NCBI GenBank assembly: GCA_021790375.1
Contig: JAJYEB010000160.1
Location: 1-5,145, forward strand
Direction of reading: 5' to 3'
DNA from: Chloroflexota bacterium
GTDB taxonomy: Bacteria; Chloroflexota; Limnocylindria; Limnocylindrales; CSP1-4
DNA: 5,145 nt
The notes under the pieces were generated by a model. The model did not search any database. It was not told the DNA's origin and saw nothing but the letters and a program-made list of their open reading frames with translations. Numbering within the stretch: position 1 is the first letter of the stretch; each line of letters opens with the position of its first letter. The position numbers were made by a program, and so were the translations under genes. Shown here in pieces: positions 1 to 5,145 of this stretch.

Positions 1-1
1 C

Positions 2-742
2 CACTACCAGCCCATCCTCGAGCTCGGATCCCGGGCCGTGGTGGGCTACGAGGCCCTCGCCCGGTTCCGCTCCGAGCCGCTCCAGCCGCCCAACGTGTGG
101 TTCGCCCAGGCCGCCGAGGTCGGCCTGGGCGCCGAGCTGCAGGCGCTCGCCGTGCACCGCGCCCGCGGCGTGGCCCGCCAGGCGCACCTGCCCGCCGGGG
201 CGTTCCTGTCGCTCAACGTCAGCCCGCGGTACCTGGCCTCGGCGCCGGTCGCGGCCGCCCTCGACGGTGGTGCCCTGGACCGGCTGGTCATCGAGGTCAC
301 CGAGGACGAGGCGGTCGCCGACTACGCCGCCCTGCGCGCGGCGATGACGCCCTACCTTGCCCGCGGGGCGCGCGTGGCGGTGGACGACGCGGGTGCCGGC
401 TACGCGTCGATGCGCCACGTGACCGAGCTGCGGCCCGACTTCGTCAAGCTCGACGCGCAGCTCATCCGCGGGCTGCGCGACGACACGGCCCGCCAGGCGC
501 TGGTGTCGGCGCTGGTCGGCTTCACGGCCACCATCGGCGCCACCCCGATCGCCGAGGGCGTCGAGGAGCCCGCCGACCTGGCACTGCTTGCCCGCACCCG
601 CCAGCCGCTGCTGGTCCAGGGGTACGCGATCGCCCGGCCCGGTCCCGCCTGGCCGGCCGTTGAGCCGGCCGTGCTGGGCACCGCGCTCCCTCGCCGCCAG
701 GTCGGGCAGCCGCACCTCGAACCCGGGACGGCGACCTCCTGA
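2..742 (+). CDS. EAL-domain cyclic-di-GMP phosphodiesterase, C-terminal part (5' end outside window)
   Basis: The EAL domain hydrolyses the second messenger c-di-GMP to pGpG in the cytoplasm, which usually favours motility or development over sessile growth. The reading frame is open from base 2, and the first residues (HYQPILEL) already match the start of an EAL domain. The gene therefore begins upstream, and the GTG at 38 is an internal codon. The signature glutamate of EAL is at nt 50-52. The other metal and catalytic positions of the family are all present: Asn of LNVSP (215), Glu of IEVTE (293), the Asp pair of DDAGAGYASM (383 and 386), Lys of VKLD (446), Glu of AEGVEE (554) and Gln of VQGY (617). 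The usual DDFGTG loop reads DDAGAG, a variant I recall as common in actinobacterial EAL proteins. Activity is therefore expected but not proven. Any N-terminal sensor, GAF, PAS or GGDEF domain lies outside the window. A poorly conserved tail of about 35 residues follows the domain. Confidence 0.93.
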   Translation, partial: HYQPILELGSRAVVGYEALARFRSEPLQPPNVWFAQAAEVGLGAELQALAVHRARGVARQAHLPAGAFLSLNVSPRYLASAPVAAALDGGALDRLVIEVTEDEAVADYAALRAAMTPYLARGARVAVDDAGAGYASMRHVTELRPDFVKLDAQLIRGLRDDTARQALVSALVGFTATIGATPIAEGVEEPADLALLARTRQPLLVQGYAIARPGPAWPAVEPAVLGTALPRRQVGQPHLEPGTATS

Positions 743-804
743 CGCGCGAGCTCGGGTCGGCTCCTCCGGTGCGGCGGGCGCTCTCCCGACGGGCCCGGCT
801 GGCG

Positions 805-817
805 TAGGCTCCGGGGG
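805..817 (+). promoter_or_regulatory. Probable leaderless promoter (-10 element TAGGCT) of the GH13 gene
   Basis: TAGGCT at 805-810 fits the actinobacterial -10 consensus TANNNT. A transcript starting about 7 bases downstream would begin at or next to the GTG start codon at 817, giving a leaderless mRNA. This agrees with the lack of a correctly spaced Shine-Dalgarno sequence: the only G-run abuts the GTG itself. No convincing TTGAC-like -35 box is visible around 780-788. The promoter lies in the 74-bp gap after the EAL gene, where I see nothing else of note. The start-site placement is inferred from sequence only. Confidence 0.5.
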
Positions 818-3420
818 TGCGACGCAGCGGCAGGTGGCAGGGCGGGACGCGGCTCGGCGCCGCCGTCTCGACCGCGATGCTGCTGGCCGCGCTGGTGTCC
901 GGCTCCGGCGCCGCGGCCCTGCCGGCGGCCCCGGGGTCTCCGGCGACCGGTCCGCTCGCGACATCGGCGGCTGGCCGGATCGACCTGACGGCCCTGTACC
1001 ACGACAGCCGCGACGGCCTGTATCGCACTCCCGGCGGGGCCGTGCCGGCGGGCACGGCGATCACGCTCCGGCTGCGCACGAGCCACGACGGGGCGACGTC
1101 CGTGCAACTGCTGCTCGGCGAAGGGACCGGCTACCGGGCCCTGCCCATGCAGGACGTCGCGCCCGACGTCGCGTGCGGGGCACCCGTGCCGGCCGGTGGC
1201 GCGACCGCGATGTGCGACCTGTGGGCCACCACGATCACGACGTCGCAGCCGGCGACGCTCGGCTATCACTTCGTGGTTCACGCCGGCGCGGCCACGGCCT
1301 ACGTGAGCGACGACGCGCCCGGGGATGGGGGACCGGGGGTGGCGGACACGTCCCTCTCGAACCCGGACTGGGTGGTGACGGTCTACCGACCCGACTTCCA
1401 GCCGGTCTCCTGGCTGCAGGGCGCGGTCGTGTACCAGGTCTTCCCGGACCGGTTCGTGAACGGCAACCCGGCCAACGACGCCGACCCCGCCCAGCCGCGC
1501 TACGGGTACCCGCCCGACACGACCGACCAGATCGTGCGGGAGGCGTGGGGGACGCCGCCGCCGGATCCATCCACGGGCGGCGAGTACTACGGCGGGGACC
1601 TCGCGGGGATCCGCTCGAAGCTCCCCTACCTGCGCGGGCTCGGTGTGACCGTCCTCTACCTGAACCCGATCTTCTCGTCCGCCTCCAACCACGGGTACGA
1701 CACGCGCGACTACTACCAGGTCGACCCGCGCTTCGGCACGCAGGCCGACTTCGAGGGGCTGGTCCGGGACGCCGCCGCCCTCGGGATGCACGTGATCCTC
1801 GACGGGGTGTTCGACCACGTCAGCGCCGACAGCCCCTACTTCGACCGGTACGGCCGCCAGGCGGACGTGCCCGGGGCCTGTCAGAGCGTCACCTCTCCCT
1901 ACCGTGGGTGGTTCTCCTTCGTGCCCGAGCCGAACGGACCGTGCGTGGGCCCGGACGGCCCGCACACCATGAACTACACGGGCTGGAACTCGATCGCCAC
2001 CCTGCCGGTGCTCGACAAGCGGGACGCCGCCGTCCAGCAGCTCATCTTCGGCGCCCCGGACTCGGTGGCGCGTCACTGGCTGCGGGCGGGTGCGGACGGC
2101 TGGCGCATCGACACCATGTCGGACCCCTCGTTTCCCGCCGGCTTCTGGCAGGGGTTCCGGGCGGCGGTCAAGGCCGAGAAGCCCGACGCGCCGATCGTGG
2201 GGGAGGCGTGGCAGCGTGACCAGGTCCTGCCGCTCATCCGCGGCGACACGGCCGACACGATCACCGACTACATGTCGCGTACCCCGCTGCTGGCGTACCT
2301 GGGGACGGCCGACTCGCGCGGGTTCCCGGACGACGGCAAGTCCGACCTGTCCCCCGTGACCCTGGCATCCGAGCTGGCCGGCGTGCTGGAAGACGAACCG
2401 CCCGCGGTGGCCGGGACTGCCTTCCGCCTGCTCGACAGCCACGACACCGAACGGGCGCTCTGGTCGCTGACGCCCGGCGCCACCGCGACCGACAAGCAGG
2501 ACTCGGCGAACCTCGCCGTGGGCAAGGCGCGCCTGCGACTCGCCGCGCTCATGCAGTTCACGCTGCCCGGCGCCCCCGTGGTGTACTACGGCGACGAAGT
2601 CGGCATGACCGGGGCGACCGATCCCGACAACCGCGGCACGTATCCCACCGACGGCGGGGACCAGCAGCTGGCGGCCTGGTACCGGCGGCTCGCCACCACC
2701 CGGGACGCGACGCCGGTGCTGCAGGGGGGCGACCTGCGCTTCCTGCTGACCGACGCGACGTCGCGCGCCGTGGTCTTCGCCCGCACCGCGGCGGGCGCAC
2801 TGGCCATCACGGCGGTCAATCCCGGGACCGCCGCGGTCACGTTGCACGTGCCGCTGGCGCAGCCGATCGATGGTGGGACCCCGGTCCGGGACGGGATCCG
2901 CTTCCGGGACGTCCTGGGCGGCCCGGACGTGACCTCCGGGGCCGGTCACCTGAGCATCACGCTGCCGCCCCTGGGTGGGGCGCTCCTGGTCCCCGAGCCC
3001 GGACAGCCCCTGGTCGCGCCGGCCCCCCCGGCCGGGCTCGCGGCGGCTCGCTCTGCCGGTGGGGTTGCGCTGCACTGGGTGGCGTCCGCCGCAGCCGGCA
3101 CCTACACCGTGTGGCGCTCTCCCGTGGCCGGCGGCGGCTACACGCTCGTCGGCACCGCCTCCTCGACGGCCTTCGTGGACACTGCGGCCCCTGCGGCCGC
3201 GGTCCACTACGTGGTCCGGGCGATCGACGCGGCCGGGAACGTCGGCCTGACCTCCGCCGACGTCGTGGTCGCGGCGCTGGCGTCGCCGGTTCCCGGCGGC
3301 TCCGGAACGTCCGCCGGGATGGAGGCGGCGATCGTCATCCTGTTGCTCGCGCTCGCGCTGGCCGGCACGGGCGCGTACCTGGTGGCCAGGCGGCGCCGGA
3401 CGACGCGCCGCGTGCACTGA
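817..3420 (+). CDS. Membrane-anchored extracellular GH13 glycosidase (alpha-amylase/neopullulanase type) with FN3 domain
   Basis: This 867-residue alpha-amylase-family (GH13) enzyme is predicted to hydrolyse alpha-glucosidic bonds in starch, pullulan or maltodextrins outside the cell. Residues 1-34 form a Sec signal peptide with a probable cut after AAA (34). Residues 54-190 resemble the N-terminal beta-domain (CBM34-like) of neopullulanase and cyclomaltodextrinase relatives. The catalytic barrel starts near 199, where VVYQVFPDRF and the Ca-site-like NGNPANDAD occur, and includes SNHGYDTRDYY (290-300). The nucleophile is Asp432 (GWRID), the acid/base Glu463 (GEAW) and the third acid Asp543 (LLDSHD). 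Region I reads DGVFDH (329-334), with Asp where Asn is usual, and region V is LPVL (396-399). A C-terminal beta-domain (about 645-727) is followed by an FN3 domain (736-822), a short linker and a transmembrane helix (837-857) ending in RRRR. It has exactly four cysteines, in two close pairs (120/133 and 355/376), plausible disulfides for an exported protein. GTG 817 is chosen because it gives a complete signal peptide and sits at the predicted transcript start. Substrate and subfamily (GH13_20-like) are inferred; activity as a hydrolase or transglycosidase is unresolved. Confidence 0.93.
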   Translation: MRRSGRWQGGTRLGAAVSTAMLLAALVSGSGAAALPAAPGSPATGPLATSAAGRIDLTALYHDSRDGLYRTPGGAVPAGTAITLRLRTSHDGATSVQLLLGEGTGYRALPMQDVAPDVACGAPVPAGGATAMCDLWATTITTSQPATLGYHFVVHAGAATAYVSDDAPGDGGPGVADTSLSNPDWVVTVYRPDFQPVSWLQGAVVYQVFPDRFVNGNPANDADPAQPRYGYPPDTTDQIVREAWGTPPPDPSTGGEYYGGDLAGIRSKLPYLRGLGVTVLYLNPIFSSASNHGYDTRDYYQVDPRFGTQADFEGLVRDAAALGMHVILDGVFDHVSADSPYFDRYGRQADVPGACQSVTSPYRGWFSFVPEPNGPCVGPDGPHTMNYTGWNSIATLPVLDKRDAAVQQLIFGAPDSVARHWLRAGADGWRIDTMSDPSFPAGFWQGFRAAVKAEKPDAPIVGEAWQRDQVLPLIRGDTADTITDYMSRTPLLAYLGTADSRGFPDDGKSDLSPVTLASELAGVLEDEPPAVAGTAFRLLDSHDTERALWSLTPGATATDKQDSANLAVGKARLRLAALMQFTLPGAPVVYYGDEVGMTGATDPDNRGTYPTDGGDQQLAAWYRRLATTRDATPVLQGGDLRFLLTDATSRAVVFARTAAGALAITAVNPGTAAVTLHVPLAQPIDGGTPVRDGIRFRDVLGGPDVTSGAGHLSITLPPLGGALLVPEPGQPLVAPAPPAGLAAARSAGGVALHWVASAAAGTYTVWRSPVAGGGYTLVGTASSTAFVDTAAPAAAVHYVVRAIDAAGNVGLTSADVVVAALASPVPGGSGTSAGMEAAIVILLLALALAGTGAYLVARRRRTTRRVH

Positions 3421-3428
3421 CGACGCGG
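3408..3428. terminator. Weak candidate hairpin at the convergent gene junction
   Basis: CCGCGT (3408-3413) and ACGCGG (3423-3428) form a perfect 6-bp inverted repeat around a 9-base loop. It spans the glycosidase stop codon and the 10-bp gap to the stop of the opposing uxaC gene. A hairpin here could act on transcripts from both sides. No T-run follows on either strand, and short GC-rich inverted repeats occur by chance in DNA of this composition. This is a candidate only. Confidence 0.2.
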
Positions 3429-3430
3429 GC

Positions 3431-4861
3431 TCAGGCCTTCCCCAGCCGGTAGACGCGCCGGGCCAGGCCCACCGCCATCTCGCGGGCCATGTCGACCGCC
3501 CCGGCCTCGTCCACCAGGCCCCGCACCACCAGGCCCGCCAGCCAGTCGGCGCTGGCGCGTCGCCAGACATCGTGCCGGGCAGGGATGGACACGAACGCCC
3601 GCGTGTCGTCGTTGAACCCGGCGGTGTTCCACAACCCGGCCGTCTCCATCACCTGGTCGAAGTAGCGCGCCATGCCGTTCAGGCTGTCGTGGAACCACCA
3701 GGGCGGTCCCAGCCTGACCGCGGGGTAATGCCCGGCCAGCGGCGCGAGCTCCCGCGCGTAGCTGCTCTCGTCCAGGGTGAAGAGGACCAGCGTCAGCCGC
3801 GGGTCGTCGCCGAACCGCTCGAGCAGCGGCCGCAGGTTGCGCGTGAACTCCGTCGCCACCGGGATGTCGGCGCCCCTGTCTGCCCCGAACCGCTCGAACA
3901 CCGCGCGGTCGTGGTTGCGGAAGGCACCCACGTGGAGCTGCATCACGAGCCCGTCCTCGATGCTCAGGCGTGCCTCCTCGATCAGGAGGTGCCCGGTGAA
4001 CCGGCGCGCGTCATCGGCGGTCGCCTCCCCGCGCAGGGCCCGGGCGAAGATCGCCTCGGCCTCCGCGGGGTCGAGCGGGGCAGTGTAGGCGGATTCCACC
4101 CCGTGATCCGTGGCTGTGGCGCCCATCTGCCTGAAGAACGCCCGGCGCTCCTCGAGGGCCGTGACCAGCGCGGCGCACGAGGTGATCTCGCGCCCGCAGG
4201 CCCGGCCGAGGTCCTCCAGGCGGGCGCGCCACTCCGGCGCGGCGAGGTTCACCACGCCGTCGGGCCGGAACGCCGGCCGAATGTCGCCGGCCCAGCCGGA
4301 CGCCCGGATGGCCTGGTGCCAGGCCAGCGGATCGGCGGCTTCGTCGGTGGTGCAGAGGGTCTCGATGTTGAACCGCTCGAACAGGGCGCGCGGGCGGAAC
4401 TCCGGCCCGGCCAGCCGGTCGCTGATCTCGTCGTACACCGCCTGCGCGTTGGCCCCGTTCAGCGGCTCCGCGATCCCGAACACCTCGTGCAGCTCCTGCG
4501 CGAGCCAGATGCCGGTGGGGGTGCCCCGGAACAGGTGGAAGCGGTCGGCGAAGAGCTGCCAGATCGCGCGGTGGTCGGCCGTGGAGGGGCTCCCGTCGCG
4601 CCGCGGCACCCCGAGCGCCTCCAGCGGGACGCCCTGGGAGTGGAGCATGCGGAACACGTAGTGGTCGGGGATGATGAACAGGTCGGCGGGCGTTCCGAAC
4701 GTCGCGGTCTCGTCGGCCAGCAGGCGCGGATCGACGTGGCCGTGCGGGCTGACGATGGGAAGGCGGGCGATCGCCTCGTACAGCGTGCGTGCCACGCGCC
4801 GCTGGGCCGGGTCGGGGGCGAAGAAGCGATCGGCCGACAGCAGCGACTGCCCCGGGTGCAT
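3431..4861 (-). CDS. uxaC: Uronate (glucuronate/galacturonate) isomerase
   Basis: UxaC (EC 5.3.1.12) interconverts D-glucuronate and D-fructuronate, or D-galacturonate and D-tagaturonate, the first cytoplasmic step of hexuronate catabolism. It belongs to the amidohydrolase superfamily. Counting from the ATG at 4861 the protein has 476 residues, close to the usual length of about 470. Family motifs appear in order: the metal-binding HxH pair in PHGHVDP (His40 and His42), TTDE (Asp173), RPAFRPD, MQLHVGAFRN (307-316), PPWWFHDSLNGM (Trp388-Trp389), and near the C-terminus NDDTRAF (417-423) with ARHDVWRR (His430), matching the TDSRSF...RHEYFRR block of enterobacterial UxaC. The sequence follows the divergent branch I associate with actinobacteria. 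The ATG at 4861 is preferred because GGAG lies 5 bases before it; alternatives are ATG 4876 (481 aa) and GTG 4912 (493 aa). It follows the Ppx/GppA gene closely and is probably co-transcribed with it. No other uronate gene is visible, so pathway membership rests on the family alone. Confidence 0.93.
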   Translation of the reverse strand: MHPGQSLLSADRFFAPDPAQRRVARTLYEAIARLPIVSPHGHVDPRLLADETATFGTPADLFIIPDHYVFRMLHSQGVPLEALGVPRRDGSPSTADHRAIWQLFADRFHLFRGTPTGIWLAQELHEVFGIAEPLNGANAQAVYDEISDRLAGPEFRPRALFERFNIETLCTTDEAADPLAWHQAIRASGWAGDIRPAFRPDGVVNLAAPEWRARLEDLGRACGREITSCAALVTALEERRAFFRQMGATATDHGVESAYTAPLDPAEAEAIFARALRGEATADDARRFTGHLLIEEARLSIEDGLVMQLHVGAFRNHDRAVFERFGADRGADIPVATEFTRNLRPLLERFGDDPRLTLVLFTLDESSYARELAPLAGHYPAVRLGPPWWFHDSLNGMARYFDQVMETAGLWNTAGFNDDTRAFVSIPARHDVWRRASADWLAGLVVRGLVDEAGAVDMAREMAVGLARRVYRLGKA

Positions 4862-4866
4862 CGTTG

Positions 4867-4870
4867 CTCC
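4867..4870 (-). promoter_or_regulatory. Ribosome-binding site supporting the uxaC start at 4861
   Basis: Read on the minus strand, the bases before the ATG at 4861 are ACGGAGCAACG. GGAG is a good anti-SD match with a 5-base spacer. The in-frame ATG at 4876 is preceded only by the weaker GACGG directly adjoining it, and the GTG at 4912 by nothing recognisable. The site lies just downstream of the preceding gene's stop, so ribosomes finishing that gene could re-initiate here. Confidence 0.55.
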
Positions 4871-4872
4871 GT

Positions 4873-5145
4873 TCATCCGTCGGCGGTCGCCGGCGCGCCG
4901 TCGTCGCGCCACCAGTCGTCGCCCCGCTCCAGGAACGCGGCGACCATGCCCTGGCGCAGGCCTTCCGGCACCACGGTGATCTCCTCGAGCCCGTAGTGGG
5001 CGAGCACGGCCGCGATGATCAGGAGGCCCGGCGGCAGGATCCGCACGCGCGCGGGGTCCTCGCCGCTGCGCCGGGCCAGCCGCTGCGCGGAGCGTTTGAG
5101 CAGCTCCGCGGCCAGGCCGGCGAGCTCGCTCGTGCTCAGGCGCTG
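4873..5145 (-). CDS. Ppx/GppA family phosphatase, C-terminal 90 residues (5' end outside window)
   Basis: Members of this ASKHA-fold family are exopolyphosphatases (Ppx), which release phosphate from polyphosphate, or guanosine pentaphosphatases (GppA), which convert pppGpp to ppGpp. The minus-strand frame is open from the right window edge to a TGA at 4875-4873 and has no start codon of its own here. It opens with RLSTSELAGLAAELLKRSAQ, then gives the family's C-terminal core: RVRILPPGLLIIAAVLAHYG followed by LEEITVVPEGLRQGMV and FLERGDDWW. These fit the conserved lpaG...i...ygl.ei.v...GlR.G pattern of the second domain. The nucleotide-binding and catalytic N-terminal domain is outside the window, so Ppx and GppA cannot be told apart. 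A hydrophilic tail of about a dozen residues ends the protein. The stop lies 11 bp before the preferred uxaC ATG and overlaps an alternative ATG as ATGA, which suggests one transcript. Confidence 0.85.
   Translation of the reverse strand, partial: QRLSTSELAGLAAELLKRSAQRLARRSGEDPARVRILPPGLLIIAAVLAHYGLEEITVVPEGLRQGMVAAFLERGDDWWRDDGAPATADG

Noticed and set aside
17..35. Clustered XhoI, SacI, BamHI and SmaI sites that look like a cloning polylinker.
   Set aside because: The bases translate in frame into the expected start of an EAL domain and run straight into the conserved GYEALAR motif, so they are native coding sequence. A vector remnant would break the domain.
721..790. Possible terminator pairing (ACCCG with CGGGT, GTCGG with CCGAC) after the EAL stop codon.
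   Set aside because: The stems are only about 5 bp with loops of more than 20 bases and no T-run; chance matches of this kind are common in such GC-rich DNA.
817..840. Twin-arginine (Tat) export of the glycosidase, suggested by Arg2-Arg3.
   Set aside because: The pair lacks the surrounding S/T-RR-x-F-L-K context and sits too near the N-terminus. The segment reads as an ordinary Sec signal peptide.
588..2219. A 543-codon plus-strand frame bridging the EAL gene, the gap and the glycosidase gene.
   Set aside because: The sequence is Arg/Pro/Gly-rich and domain-free, and it is out of frame with both real genes. It ends inside the glycosidase.
400..3570. A 1056-codon open frame on the minus strand, antisense to the glycosidase gene.
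   Set aside because: It is Arg/Gly/Val-rich with no recognisable domain and overlaps a clear GH13 gene with an intact catalytic triad. Long antisense frames are expected at this GC content because stop codons are rare.
3572..4996. A 474-codon open frame on the plus strand, antisense to uxaC and the Ppx/GppA gene.
   Set aside because: It is a composition shadow: low-complexity Arg/Gly/Pro/Val content, no domain, and fully covered by two recognisable minus-strand genes.

Overview
The window is a densely coding, very GC-rich segment with strongly GC-ending codons. GTG starts, a leaderless-type promoter (TAGGCT directly before a GTG) and actinobacterial-style protein variants point to an actinobacterium or another high-GC Gram-positive. 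I cannot name the genus. Four protein-coding genes fill almost all of it, and two of them run off the window edges.

Left to right: (1) the C-terminal part of an EAL-domain cyclic-di-GMP phosphodiesterase on the + strand, ending at 742, with all canonical catalytic residues present; (2) after a 74-bp gap carrying a likely leaderless promoter, a complete 867-residue GH13 (alpha-amylase family) glycosidase at 817-3420. It has a signal peptide, an N-terminal beta-domain, a catalytic barrel with an intact Asp/Glu/Asp triad, a C-terminal beta-domain, a fibronectin type III domain and a C-terminal membrane anchor; (3) converging on it with only 10 bp between the stop codons, a minus-strand uronate isomerase gene (uxaC-like), 3431-4861; (4) upstream of uxaC on the same strand, the last 90 codons of a Ppx/GppA-type phosphatase, 4873-5145. 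This last one has no start codon in the window. Its stop lies 11 bp from the preferred uxaC start, or overlaps an alternative ATG as ATGA, so the two are probably co-transcribed.

The genes do not form an obvious single pathway. The GH13 enzyme would cut alpha-glucans or maltodextrins at the outer face of the membrane. UxaC would isomerise glucuronate or galacturonate in the cytoplasm. The EAL protein would lower c-di-GMP, and the Ppx/GppA protein would act on polyphosphate or (p)ppGpp-type substrates. No transporter, sugar regulator or other uronate gene is in view. I see no mobile element, CRISPR array, tRNA, rRNA or convincing repeat.

I found no evidence of a previously undescribed system. 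The points worth a second look are the membrane-anchored, FN3-bearing architecture of the glycosidase, an Asn-to-Asp change in its conserved region I, its leaderless promoter, and the ppx/gppA-uxaC pairing.
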